A DNA stretch of 64,000 nucleotides from Fuscovulum sp. (GTDB taxonomy: Bacteria; Pseudomonadota; Alphaproteobacteria; Rhodobacterales; Rhodobacteraceae), in contig CP136571.1 in NCBI GenBank assembly GCA_035192965.1, positions 3,118,501-3,182,500 on the forward strand, given 5' to 3'. Positions 42,669 through 51,483 of the stretch are shown here, one piece after another. The notes under the pieces were generated by a model that had not been told where the DNA came from, made no database searches, and worked only from the letters and a program-made list of their open reading frames with translations. Each line of letters begins with the position of its first letter. The stretch's first letter is position 1. The position numbers were made by a program, and so were the translations under genes.

Positions 42669-43706
42669 TCAGATCGACTCTGCCACATGCAGGTCGGGCG
42701 GCAGGAATACCTGCGCGTTTTCCGGCAGTTCGCCCTTCTGCAAAGCTGCCTGCGTCATGCGTTGGAACAGCACCCGGCACAGCTTTTCCAGCGGCGTATC
42801 CGTGACCAGCGTGACCACCCCCTCGGCCAGCCCACGCCGCGAATCGGGAGTCAGGGCGGAAACCACCAGCGACACCTCTCCCGGCCGCCGCTTTTCACGC
42901 AGCGCAGCAATCGCGCCCTCCATCCCACCCCCGGCCACATAGATACCGCGCAGATCGGGATGCACCGCCAGCTTGGCCAACACCGCCTCATAGGTCAGTT
43001 GCCGCGTCTCCAGGTTGACGATGGTTTCCAGCACCTCCAGTTGCGGCGCGGTTTCGCGCAAATAGGAACGGAACCCCGTCTCGCGCAGTTCGTGCCCATG
43101 CCAGCGATGCCCGCCCACGAACAACAGCACCTTGCCGGGCGCCTTGGCCGACAGCGCCGTCATCCATCCTGCCGTGCGCCCGACCTTCAGATTGTTCAAT
43201 CCCAGATAGCCTGACCGCATGCCCTGCGCGAAATCCGACAGCAGACAGAACACCTGCAGTCCCTGCGCGCGCACCTCTTCGACCGCCGCTGTCACCTCGG
43301 GATGGTTCACTGCAGTCGCCGCCAGCACGTCACACCGCCCCACCATTGACCGCAGCAGCGCCGCCATTTCCGATGGCCCCTGCGAGGCGGAAAACTCCAG
43401 CACCAGCCGCCCCCGCACATTCGTCACCTCAGCCAGCGACCGGTGCAACTCTTCAGCAAAAGCCTTATAGAAATCCTGCCCCTGTTTGTGCAGCACCACG
43501 CCAAAGCGCACCTCGGGCAAATCGCGCGGCGCCGCGCCGCCACTCAGACGGAGCAGAGCAGGATGCCCGATCCGCTCCGCCGCCGCCGCGATCCGCGCGC
43601 GCGTCTCGGCGGATACGGACTCCCGTCCGTTCAGCGCCCGGTCGACCGAAGCGATTGAAACCCCTGCCGCCGCTGCAAGCTCTGCCATCCCGACCCGCCG
43701 CGCCAT
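42669..43706 (-). CDS. LacI-family transcriptional regulator
   Basis: A 345-residue regulator with an N-terminal LacI helix-turn-helix (MAELAAAAGVSIASVDRALNG, about 7-27, then a hinge VSAETRARIAAAAERIG) and a type-I periplasmic-binding-like sensor domain. The sensor resembles ribose/inositol-type binding proteins, which fits a cyclitol effector. It heads the minus-strand operon and faces the MocD-like gene. Three TCGTCA/TGACGA hexamers precede it (43728-43764) and a TGACGA-TTTT-TCGTCA dyad overlaps its stop codon (42656-42671). The 18-bp operator upstream of the binding-protein gene is its most likely target. Confidence 0.9.
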   Translation of the reverse strand: MARRVGMAELAAAAGVSIASVDRALNGRESVSAETRARIAAAAERIGHPALLRLSGGAAPRDLPEVRFGVVLHKQGQDFYKAFAEELHRSLAEVTNVRGRLVLEFSASQGPSEMAALLRSMVGRCDVLAATAVNHPEVTAAVEEVRAQGLQVFCLLSDFAQGMRSGYLGLNNLKVGRTAGWMTALSAKAPGKVLLFVGGHRWHGHELRETGFRSYLRETAPQLEVLETIVNLETRQLTYEAVLAKLAVHPDLRGIYVAGGGMEGAIAALREKRRPGEVSLVVSALTPDSRRGLAEGVVTLVTDTPLEKLCRVLFQRMTQAALQKGELPENAQVFLPPDLHVAESI

Positions 43707-43727
43707 AACCCCCTCCGCGATGCGTTC

Positions 43728-43764
43728 TCGTCAATCCCACCGCAAGTGTGACGATTTTTGACGA
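43728..43764. promoter_or_regulatory. Repeated TCGTCA/TGACGA hexamers in the LacI-MocD divergent region
   Basis: TCGTCA at 43728-43733 is followed by TGACGA at 43749-43754 and at 43759-43764. The last two are exactly 10 bp apart. The same hexamer pair occurs as a dyad at 42656-42671, over the LacI stop codon. The recurrence suggests a second regulator or a looped complex; no protein can be named. Confidence 0.35.
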
Positions 43765-43850
43765 AAAACACCAGCGCCCACTTTCGGCATGTGGAATCTT
43801 CGTTCTATCCTTGCTGTCAGGAACGGGCGCAGACTGCGACGGGGGAAAAG

Positions 43851-44945
43851 ATGACGGAACGCAACTACAGCCTGCTTGGCCCGGATGGGGCGCGCGCTCT
43901 CGAAACCGGGCTTGCCGCCGCCGAATGGTATCACACCGATGTGCCGCGCAAGGTGATGAAAGACCTGATGCAGCGATCCGATCAACCCGCCATCCGTGAC
44001 ACGGTAATTCTTTATGGCTGCATGATCGCTTTCGCCGCCATCGGCGTTGCCCTTTGGCCAAGCTGGTGGTCGCTGCCCTTCTGGCTCGCCTACGGCGTTC
44101 TCTACGGATCGGCGTCAGATTCGCGCTGGCATGAATGCGGCCATGGCACGGCCTTCAAGACGGCTTGGATGAACAACGCCGTTTATGAAATCGCGTCCTT
44201 CATGATCATGCGCAACTCCGCCACCTGGCGGTGGAGCCACGCCCGCCACCATACCGACACCTACATCGTGGGCCGCGACCCCGAGATTGCGATCATGCGC
44301 CCCCCGGCCTTCGTCAAGCTGATCGGCAGTTTCTTCGGCATCCCCGAAGTGATCGACTTCTTCCCCCGCATGATCCGCAACGCCCTGTCCGGCCCCACTG
44401 TGGAGGAACGGACTTTCGTGCCGCAATCCGAATGGGCCAAGGTGCAGCGTGTCGCGATCATCTATACCGCGATCTACGCATCCACCTTGGCGCTGGCCGT
44501 CTGGATAGGGTCCATCCTGCCGCTGATGGTGATCGGCCTGCCCCGGATGTACGGTGCATGGCACCATGTGATGACTGGGCTGCTGCAACATGGCGGGCTG
44601 GCCGACAATGTCATCGACCACCGCCTGAACTCCCGCACCGTCTACATGAACCCGATCAGCCGCTTCATCTACTGGAACATGAACTATCACGTGGAACATC
44701 ACATGTTCCCGATGGTGCCATACCACGCCCTGCCGCGCCTGCATGACACGATCAAGCATGACCTGCCTGCCCCGAACCCCTCCATCCCGGCGGCATTCGC
44801 CGAGATGTGGCCCGCGCTGAAACGCCAACTGGCCTATGAAGATTACTTCCTGCGCCGGGACCTGCCGCCGAGCGCCAAACCCTACCGCGAAGATTTCCAC
44901 CGCGATGCTCTGGGTGACCTGCCCGATGCCCTGCCCGCCGAATAA
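43851..44945 (+). CDS. Membrane di-iron oxygenase of the fatty acid desaturase family (MocD-like)
   Basis: A 364-residue membrane protein with the three desaturase/hydroxylase histidine boxes: HECGH (94-98), HARHH (130-134) and HVEHH (280-284), plus His247 in the LLQHGG segment. These bind a di-iron centre. About four helices surround the boxes (VILYGCMIAFAAIGVAL and others). It has a GGGGGA ribosome binding site. A Rieske ferredoxin gene follows after 10 bases. In rhizopine catabolism MocD (desaturase family) and MocE (Rieske ferredoxin) form an oxygenase that demethylates 3-O-methyl-scyllo-inosamine, and the same pairing is seen here. The substrate in this organism may differ. Confidence 0.87.
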   Translation: MTERNYSLLGPDGARALETGLAAAEWYHTDVPRKVMKDLMQRSDQPAIRDTVILYGCMIAFAAIGVALWPSWWSLPFWLAYGVLYGSASDSRWHECGHGTAFKTAWMNNAVYEIASFMIMRNSATWRWSHARHHTDTYIVGRDPEIAIMRPPAFVKLIGSFFGIPEVIDFFPRMIRNALSGPTVEERTFVPQSEWAKVQRVAIIYTAIYASTLALAVWIGSILPLMVIGLPRMYGAWHHVMTGLLQHGGLADNVIDHRLNSRTVYMNPISRFIYWNMNYHVEHHMFPMVPYHALPRLHDTIKHDLPAPNPSIPAAFAEMWPALKRQLAYEDYFLRRDLPPSAKPYREDFHRDALGDLPDALPAE

Positions 44946-44955
44946 GGACTGACAG

Positions 44956-45270
44956 ATGCCCCAATGGATCCGCGCCTGCGCCACCGATGATATCGACGAA
45001 GAGGATCTGATCCGCTTCGATCACGCCGGTGCCACCTATGCCATCTATCACTCTCCCGAAGGCGATTTCTTCGCCACGGCTGGCAAATGCACCCATGAAG
45101 AGGTGCATCTCTGCGACGGGCTGGTGATGGGCCACCTGATCGAATGCCCCAAACATAACGGCCAGTTTGATTATCGCACGGGCGAGGCGAAACGCGCCCC
45201 CGTCTGCGTGAACCTGCGCACTTATCCTGTCCGGGTTGATGGCGGCGACGTCTATATCGAGGTGCCCTGA
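44956..45270 (+). CDS. Rieske 2Fe-2S ferredoxin, MocE-like
   Basis: A 104-residue soluble Rieske protein. The cluster ligands are complete: Cys45 and His47 (KCTHEEV) and Cys64 and His67 (ECPKHNGQFDY). The short length, without a membrane anchor, fits the MocE/bacterial oxygenase ferredoxin type. It would pass electrons to the di-iron oxygenase encoded just upstream. A ferredoxin reductase (MocF-like) gene is not in the neighbourhood, so one encoded elsewhere must serve it. It starts 10 bases after the oxygenase and ends one base before the PanB-like gene. Confidence 0.92.
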   Translation: MPQWIRACATDDIDEEDLIRFDHAGATYAIYHSPEGDFFATAGKCTHEEVHLCDGLVMGHLIECPKHNGQFDYRTGEAKRAPVCVNLRTYPVRVDGGDVYIEVP

Positions 45271-45271
45271 C

Positions 45272-46072
45272 ATGCCTCGTCCCCCCACCGTCCGCGATCT
45301 GCTGGATGCGCGCGGCAAGCACCAGTTCGCCATGCTGCGCGTCGAAACCCTGGATGAGGCTGAGGCCGCGCATCGCGCCGGTGTGGAACTCCTTTCCATC
45401 CCGCCCGCCATGATCCTTGATCGTCGCTTCCGCGAGGTGGCCCCTTCGGCTTTCGCCTTTCCGGGCGACAACTTCTACGAAATAGGGGATACCGCCGACT
45501 TCCTGAAATGGGCCTTTCCGCTGTTCAAGCATGGGGCTGACGGCTTTTATTGCTCCGGTTCGTTGCAGACGATCCGCGCGATGGCCGATCACGCCTTGCC
45601 GGTCTGCGGCCATGTCGGGCTGATCCCATCAAAACGCACATGGACCGGCGGATTCAAGGCCGTGGGAAAGACGCTCGACAGCGCCAAACTGGTCTGGAAC
45701 CAGATCAAGGCGCTGGAAGACGCAGGCGCCTTCGCGGCCGAGGTCGAGGTCGTCCCCCATTCGATCACCGCCGCCATCGCCGAAAAGACCAGCCTGTTCC
45801 TCATCTCGATGGGCGCGGGCGCCGGGGGCCATGCGCAATACCTGTTCAGCGATGATGTACTGGGCCAGAACACCGGCCACATCCCCCGCCACGCCAAGGT
45901 CTACGCCAATCTCGCCGCCGAACAGGCCCGCCTGCAAGAGATGCGGGTTCAAGCGATGGGATCCTTCGCGCAGGACGTGCACTCGGGCAGCTATCCCGCT
46001 CCCCAGCATCTGGTGGATTGCGACGCCGAAGTTGTCGAAGGCTTCCGCGACTGGCTGGATCAGGTCTGCTGA
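45272..46072 (+). CDS. PanB-like (ketopantoate hydroxymethyltransferase family) protein lacking metal ligands
   Basis: A 266-residue TIM barrel related to 3-methyl-2-oxobutanoate hydroxymethyltransferase. Conserved PanB parts: VCGHVGLIPS...GGFKAVG (about 111-132), the AEVEVVP strand with Glu159 at the position of the catalytic Glu181 of E. coli PanB, and GAGAGGHAQYLFSDDVLG...GHIPRHAK. The metal ligands are not conserved: the VGDS motif reads SIPPA (42-46) and the VKIEGG motif reads FYCSGS. It is therefore unlikely to be a normal pantothenate enzyme. It forms an operon with the MocD-like and MocE-like genes. A C1-transfer or aldol role on the demethylation product is possible but unproven. Confidence 0.8.
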   Translation: MPRPPTVRDLLDARGKHQFAMLRVETLDEAEAAHRAGVELLSIPPAMILDRRFREVAPSAFAFPGDNFYEIGDTADFLKWAFPLFKHGADGFYCSGSLQTIRAMADHALPVCGHVGLIPSKRTWTGGFKAVGKTLDSAKLVWNQIKALEDAGAFAAEVEVVPHSITAAIAEKTSLFLISMGAGAGGHAQYLFSDDVLGQNTGHIPRHAKVYANLAAEQARLQEMRVQAMGSFAQDVHSGSYPAPQHLVDCDAEVVEGFRDWLDQVC

Positions 46073-46250
46073 TCGCCTGCACGACCGATCCGCAGGGAAA
46101 GGCGTAGCAACAGCGTGACCGGTCCGTCATGCCCGTATGGGCATCCTCTCAGGCCCACTGTCAGGATTCAGTTCAGGAAAGCCCCCGCCGCATCGCCCCT
46201 TGCGCCGCATCTGCGGCCTTGCCATGCAGGCAGTCTTGGGGGGCGTTCCA

Positions 46251-47303
46251 ATGGACACCGAAATTCTCATCATCGGCGGCGGTCTGGCGGGCCTCGCCCT
46301 TGCTGACCGGCTTCAGGCGCAGGGCCGAGATTGGCTTCTGGTCGAGGCACAATCCCGGCTGGGCGGGCGTGTCCTTTCGCCCGAGATTGCCGGGGCAAGG
46401 TTCGATCTTGGCCCCGCATGGTTTTGGCCGGGGCAGGCCAGACTGGCCGCGCTGGCGCAAAGACTGAACCTTCCGGTCTTTGACCAACACAGCAAGGGCG
46501 CAACTCTGCTGCAAGACCGTGACGGTGCGGTGCAGGCGCATCACGGCCCGTCTCCCATGCAGGGATCGCTCCGCATCGTGGGCGGCATGGGGGCCTTGAT
46601 CGACGGGCTGGCGCAGGCCCTACCGCCCCATCGGATCACGTCAGACAGCCCTGTCACCGCGCTCCACCGATCCGGCACCCACATCACGGCAACCCATGCA
46701 CAGGGCGAGGTGAGGGCACGGCGGGTGGTGCTGGCCCTGCCACCCCGCGTGGCGACGGCAATCATCTCATTCTCACCCGCACTGCCCGATCCGGCACAAA
46801 GTGCCGCCCGCGCCATACCCACCTGGATGGCAGGTCAGGCCAAGATCCTCGCCGTCTATGCCGATGCCCCGTGGCGCAGGGCAGGCCTTTCCGGCACGGC
46901 CATGAGCCGAAAGGGCCCCATGGTCGAAATCCATGACGCCTCGCCGATGGATGGCGCGCCCTTTGCCCTGTTCGGCTTTGTCGGCCTTCCCCCCGCCGTG
47001 CGGGCCAGCCACGCTGATGAGGTGACAGCCCTCGCCCTCACACAGCTTCAGGAATTGTTCGGGCCCGACATGGCACAGCCGCTGATGATCCAGATGATGG
47101 ATTGGGCGCGCCAGCCCCATACCGCAACTGCGCTTGACCTCACGACGCCGGGCCATCACCCGGCCTACGGGCTAACCGCCCCCCTGCGCGGCCTTTGGGA
47201 CAACACCCTCCTCTTCGGCTCAACCGAAACTGCCACCGACTTTGGTGGTTATCTCGAAGGCGCGCTGGAGGCGGCAGATCGTGTCGCGGATCAATTGAAA
47301 TAG
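46251..47303 (+). CDS. Flavin amine oxidase family protein
   Basis: A 350-residue FAD enzyme. N-terminal Rossmann motif IIGGGLAGLALADRL (6-20) and the EAQSRLGGRVLSPE segment that places Arg near the flavin are typical of monoamine oxidase-like proteins; the C-terminal FAD motif ending TETATDFGGYLEGALEAA is present. It should oxidise an amine, or a desaturation substrate as in phytoene desaturase relatives. ATG 46251 is chosen because a GGGGGG ribosome binding site precedes it and the Rossmann strand follows at once; longer frames have no similarity. It stands alone between the PanB-like gene and the ABC exporter genes. Substrate unknown. Confidence 0.87.
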   Translation: MDTEILIIGGGLAGLALADRLQAQGRDWLLVEAQSRLGGRVLSPEIAGARFDLGPAWFWPGQARLAALAQRLNLPVFDQHSKGATLLQDRDGAVQAHHGPSPMQGSLRIVGGMGALIDGLAQALPPHRITSDSPVTALHRSGTHITATHAQGEVRARRVVLALPPRVATAIISFSPALPDPAQSAARAIPTWMAGQAKILAVYADAPWRRAGLSGTAMSRKGPMVEIHDASPMDGAPFALFGFVGLPPAVRASHADEVTALALTQLQELFGPDMAQPLMIQMMDWARQPHTATALDLTTPGHHPAYGLTAPLRGLWDNTLLFGSTETATDFGGYLEGALEAADRVADQLK

Positions 47304-47421
47304 GCCCGCGCTCCAAGGCCATGACCGCAACGCCATGATCGGCATCGCAGCCGCGCCCCGTCATTCTGTCGCGCCTTTCCGTCAGCGACCTCAGCCTTAT
47401 CTCCCGTGCCTGGAGGCCCCT

Positions 47422-48072
47422 ATGCTGCTTGCTTTGCGCGACGTGACCAAAACCTATCCCAACGCCGCCGCCGCCGTTCTGCGCGGGGTTTCCTTCGATC
47501 TGGCCAAGGGCGAAATGCTGGCCCTTACCGGCGAATCCGGGTCGGGCAAAAGTACGCTCTTGCACCTGATCGGGGGGCTGGACACCGCTGACAGCGGCGC
47601 GGTCGCAATCAATGGCGTTGACCTGACACCGCTTGATGATGCCGGGCGCGCCACCCTGCGCCGCGGCACCGTGGGCGTGATCTTTCAGCAATTCAACCTG
47701 ATCCCCTCGCTAACCGTGGCCGCCAACATCGCCTTTCAGGCCCGGCTTGCAGGCCGCCATGACCCCGATCGCGACCAACGCCTCGCCCTTCGGCTTGGGC
47801 TGACGGACCAACTGGCCAAATACCCCGAACAACTCTCCGGCGGGCAGCAACAGCGCGTTGCTATCGCGCGCACCCTGTCCCCGCAGCCCGATCTGGTGCT
47901 GGCCGATGAACCAACCGGCAATCTGGACGAGGCAACGGCAGACACCGTCCTGACCCTGCTGCAAGAACTGGTCGCCGAAACGGGCGCGGGCCTGATCATG
48001 GTGACCCATTCCGAACGGCTGGCCGCCCGCCTGCCCCGCCGGCTGCATCTGCGCGCGGGGCAACTGGCGTGA
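47422..48072 (+). CDS. LolD/MacB-type ABC transporter ATP-binding protein
   Basis: A 216-residue ATPase with Walker A GESGSGKST (36-44), the Q-loop FQQFNLIPSLTV, signature LSGGQQQRVAIAR and Walker B LVLADEPTGNLD, the pattern of MacB/LolD exporters. TGGAGG precedes ATG 47422. It works with the FtsX-like permease encoded next, which starts inside its stop codon (GTGA). This type of exporter uses mechanotransmission to move lipoproteins or other hydrophobic molecules out of the inner membrane. The CrtC/AttH-like protein that follows suggests a lipophilic cargo. Confidence 0.92.
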   Translation: MLLALRDVTKTYPNAAAAVLRGVSFDLAKGEMLALTGESGSGKSTLLHLIGGLDTADSGAVAINGVDLTPLDDAGRATLRRGTVGVIFQQFNLIPSLTVAANIAFQARLAGRHDPDRDQRLALRLGLTDQLAKYPEQLSGGQQQRVAIARTLSPQPDLVLADEPTGNLDEATADTVLTLLQELVAETGAGLIMVTHSERLAARLPRRLHLRAGQLA

Positions 48073-50456
48073 ACGCAGCGATCCTTTCGGCCCTCGCATC
48101 GCACTGGCGGCGCAACCAATTGCAACTGATTACACTGCTGGCTGGGCTGGCCCTAGCCACCGCGCTTTGGTCGGGCGTGCAGGCCATCAACGCCGAAGCG
48201 CGCGCCAGCTATGACGCCGCCGCCGCCACCTTGGGCGAAGGGCAATACGCCCAGATCACCGGGCGCGACGGCGCGGTGATCCCGCAACAAACCTATGTCG
48301 CGCTGCGTCGGGTAGGCTGGCTCGTCTCTCCGGTGATAGAAGGGCGTTTGTCCGGCGTGCGGATCATCGGGCTGGACCCGCTCACCGCGCCGGGCGGCCT
48401 TGGCCCCGTCACCCCGGCAGAGGGGGCCGATCTGGGGCGGTTTCTCGCCGGGGAGGGGCAAATCTTCGCCCGTCCCGATACACTGGCGCGCCTGCCCGAA
48501 ACCGGGATCGAAGGCATAGCCTCACCCGACATCGCCGCCAATACCGCGATCACCGATATCGGGGTGGCGCAACGCCTGCTGAAGCGCGATGGACAGATCG
48601 ACCGTCTGATCCTTGCCCCGCAACAACCGCTCAACCGCCCGCCGCTGGAAAACGTGGCCCCCGATCTGATGCTCACCCCCGCACAGGATAGCGGCGATGT
48701 CGCGCGGCTCACGGACAGCTTCCACCTCAACCTCACGGCCTTTGGCCTTTTGTCCTTTGCCGTCGGCCTGTTCATTGTCCATGGCGCAATCGGCCTCGCG
48801 TTTGAGCAGCGCCGCAGCATGGTGCGCACGATGCGTGCTCTGGGCGCGCCCCTTGCGCGGCTGATCGCACTGATGGCGGCAGAACTGGCCCTGCTGGCGC
48901 TTTTGGCAGGGGCAATTGGCGTCATACTTGGCTACATCATGGCCGCCGCGCTGATGCCGGATGTGGCCGCTACCCTGCGCGGCCTTTACGGGGCCGATGT
49001 CTCGGGCCAGCTAACGCTACGCCCGGTCTGGTGGCTGTCGGGACTTGCCATCGCGATGGGCGGCACGGCCGTTGCCGCAGGCGGCGCGCTTTGGTCGCTG
49101 GCGCGGATGCCCCTGCTGACCGGGGCGCAGGCCTGGGCCTCGGGCATGTCACGCCGCTGGGGCCTTCAGGCAGCGCTCGCTTTCGGCCTTCTGGCGTTCT
49201 CGGCGGGTCTGGCGCTCTGGGGGCAAGGGCTTCTCGCGGGTTTCGGTATGCTGGGGGCCTTGCTCATCGGTGGCGCGCTGTCCCTGCCGCCACTCTTGGC
49301 CCTGCTCCTGTCGGGGGCCGAGGCGCGGGCACGCGCTCCGGTGGCCCAGTGGTTCTTCGCCGACACGCGCCAACAGCTGCCAGGCCTGTCGCTTGCCCTC
49401 ATGGCGCTGCTCCTTGCCATGGCGGCAAATGTCGGCGTATCGACCATGGTCTCGTCCTTCCGGCTCACCTTCATCGGCTTTCTCGACCAACGCCTCGCGT
49501 CCGAACTTTACGTCACCGCGACGGACAGCGCGCAGGCCGATGCCATCCTTGCCGTGGCCGACGAACAGGCCGATGCCGCCCTGCCGCTCCTCAGCATCGA
49601 CCGCCCCATCGCTACCCTGCCCGCCCAGATCTACGCCGCCCGCGACCATGCCACCTATCGCGACAACTGGCGCTTCCTGCGCGCCACGCCGGATGTCTGG
49701 GACCAACTCGCCGCAGGCGAAGGTGTCCTGATCAACGAACAACTTTTCCGCCGGGCCGGTCTCGATCTGGGGTCACTCGTCCCGCTTGCCCCCAGCGTCA
49801 GCCTGCCGGTGCTGGGCATCTATGGCGATTACGGCAACCCCGTCGGACAGGTCATCGTGACCGAACCGGTGTTCCGGCGCCTGTTCCCCGAAGTGACCGC
49901 CCTGCGCTTTGGCCTGCGCGTAGAACCGGCCCGTGTCGAAGCCTTGAAGGAAGGTCTTCGCGACAAAGCCGGGCTATCGGACAGCGCGATGATTGATCAG
50001 GCGGCGATCAAGGCTCTGTCCTTGGCCGTCTTCGAACGCACCTTCACCGTGACCACCGCTCTGAACGTGCTGACACTGGCCGTCGCGGGTTTCGCCATCC
50101 TGATGAGCTTGCTCACCCTCGCCGCCATGCGCCTGCCGCAGCTGGCCCCGGTCTGGGCGCTTGGCCTGACACGGCGCCGGCTTGCCACGCTTGATCTGCT
50201 GCGCGCGGTGGTTCTGGCCTTGCTGACCGCGGCGCTGGCGCTGCCGCTCGGGCTGGCGCTGGCCTGGGCACTGCTCGCCGTCGTTAATGTCGAGGCATTC
50301 GGTTGGCGACTACCCATGTATCTGTTCCCATTGGATTATCTGCGGCTGGCGCTGCTGGCGCTTGCAGCCGCGGCACTGGCCGCCGCCTGGCCCGCGTGGC
50401 GGCTGTCCCGCACGCCGCCCGCGCAACTTCTTGGGGTTTTCCGCCATGAACGTTAA
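48069..50456 (+). CDS. FtsX-like ABC transporter permease
   Basis: A 795-residue inner-membrane protein with two FtsX repeats, about ten helices in all, and two large periplasmic loops (about 30-225 and 475-650). Seen: N-terminal LALATALWSGVQAINAEARASY, a first FtsX bundle (LLSFAVGLFIVHGAIGLAF onward) and a final bundle. The start is GTG, overlapping the ATPase stop by four bases. With the LolD-like ATPase it forms an exporter of the type often encoded before a CrtC/AttH-domain protein. Its stop lies 11 bases inside the next gene. The substrate is not known. Confidence 0.9.
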   Translation: MNAAILSALASHWRRNQLQLITLLAGLALATALWSGVQAINAEARASYDAAAATLGEGQYAQITGRDGAVIPQQTYVALRRVGWLVSPVIEGRLSGVRIIGLDPLTAPGGLGPVTPAEGADLGRFLAGEGQIFARPDTLARLPETGIEGIASPDIAANTAITDIGVAQRLLKRDGQIDRLILAPQQPLNRPPLENVAPDLMLTPAQDSGDVARLTDSFHLNLTAFGLLSFAVGLFIVHGAIGLAFEQRRSMVRTMRALGAPLARLIALMAAELALLALLAGAIGVILGYIMAAALMPDVAATLRGLYGADVSGQLTLRPVWWLSGLAIAMGGTAVAAGGALWSLARMPLLTGAQAWASGMSRRWGLQAALAFGLLAFSAGLALWGQGLLAGFGMLGALLIGGALSLPPLLALLLSGAEARARAPVAQWFFADTRQQLPGLSLALMALLLAMAANVGVSTMVSSFRLTFIGFLDQRLASELYVTATDSAQADAILAVADEQADAALPLLSIDRPIATLPAQIYAARDHATYRDNWRFLRATPDVWDQLAAGEGVLINEQLFRRAGLDLGSLVPLAPSVSLPVLGIYGDYGNPVGQVIVTEPVFRRLFPEVTALRFGLRVEPARVEALKEGLRDKAGLSDSAMIDQAAIKALSLAVFERTFTVTTALNVLTLAVAGFAILMSLLTLAAMRLPQLAPVWALGLTRRRLATLDLLRAVVLALLTAALALPLGLALAWALLAVVNVEAFGWRLPMYLFPLDYLRLALLALAAAALAAAWPAWRLSRTPPAQLLGVFRHER

Positions 50457-51483
50457 GGCAATCCTTTTGGCACTGATGCTTCCCCTCATGGCTCAGGCGC
50501 AGGGCTTTGCCGGTCTGGGAACCGACTCCGGGGATTTCGCACAGCCTGTGCCGGGGCGCGCATTTGACTTTCCCGCCGATCACGGCGCGCATCCCGAATA
50601 CCGCATCGAATGGTGGTATCTGACCGCCAACATGACAGGTCCGGACGGCACCCCCTATGGCCTGCAATGGACGCTGTTCCGCTCTGCCCTCGCCCCGCGT
50701 GATGGCACGGGCTGGAACACACCGCAACTCTGGATGGGCCACGCCGCCGTCACCACCGCCGATGCTCACCATGTGGCGGAACGCCTCGCACGCGGCGGCA
50801 TCGGTCAGGCCGGTGTCACCGCCACGCCGTTTTCTGCCTGGATCGACGATTGGGCGATGCAGGGGCCGGACCTCGACACCCTCCGCCTCACCGCCACAGG
50901 CAGCGATTTTGCCTATGACGTGCAGCTGCGTGCGACGGGCCCGTTGGTGAAACACGGGGTGGATGGCTATTCGGTGAAATCCGCCGCCGGACAGGCCAGC
51001 TATTACTATTCACAGCCGTTCTTTGCCCTGACCGGCACGCTGACCCTGCCGCAAGGGGATATCCCCGTCACCGGCACCGCCTGGCTGGACAGGGAATGGT
51101 CCTCGCAACCCCTTGCCGCCGATCAAACAGGCTGGGACTGGTTCTCGCTGTCCTTTGACAGCGGCGACAAGCTGATGGGTTTCGTCCTGCGCGGCAGCAC
51201 GGATTACACTGCCGCCACCTGGATCACCCCGGATGGCCAGACCACCGCCCTGCCCGATGGGGCCTTCACCGCCACCCCGCTGTCGCGCCACAGCGTGGCT
51301 GGGCGCACGGTGCCCACGACTTGGCAGGTCCGCCTTCCCGAAAAGGGCGTCGATGTCACCGTCACCGCGCTGAACCCCGATGCCTGGATGGCGACGTCTG
51401 TCCCCTATTGGGAAGGTCCAGTCACCTTGTCCGGCAGCCATGCAGGCGTCGGCTATCTGGAAATGACCGGCTATGACGACTGA
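50446..51483 (+). CDS. CrtC/AttH-like (lipocalin-like) exported protein
   Basis: A 345-residue protein with a signal peptide (MNVKAILLALMLPLM, cut after AQA) and two beta-barrel lipocalin-like halves of the CrtC/AttH type. Seen: PADHGAHPEYRIEWWYLTANM, then GTAWLDREWSSQPLAADQTGWDWF, the family's best-known segment. CrtC itself hydrates carotenoid double bonds; AttH-type relatives are of unknown activity. Here it would be periplasmic and is translationally linked to an FtsX-type exporter (11-base overlap), suggesting binding or chemical modification of a hydrophobic molecule moved by that exporter. A role in carotenoids is not supported by other genes nearby. Confidence 0.88.
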   Translation: MNVKAILLALMLPLMAQAQGFAGLGTDSGDFAQPVPGRAFDFPADHGAHPEYRIEWWYLTANMTGPDGTPYGLQWTLFRSALAPRDGTGWNTPQLWMGHAAVTTADAHHVAERLARGGIGQAGVTATPFSAWIDDWAMQGPDLDTLRLTATGSDFAYDVQLRATGPLVKHGVDGYSVKSAAGQASYYYSQPFFALTGTLTLPQGDIPVTGTAWLDREWSSQPLAADQTGWDWFSLSFDSGDKLMGFVLRGSTDYTAATWITPDGQTTALPDGAFTATPLSRHSVAGRTVPTTWQVRLPEKGVDVTVTALNPDAWMATSVPYWEGPVTLSGSHAGVGYLEMTGYDD

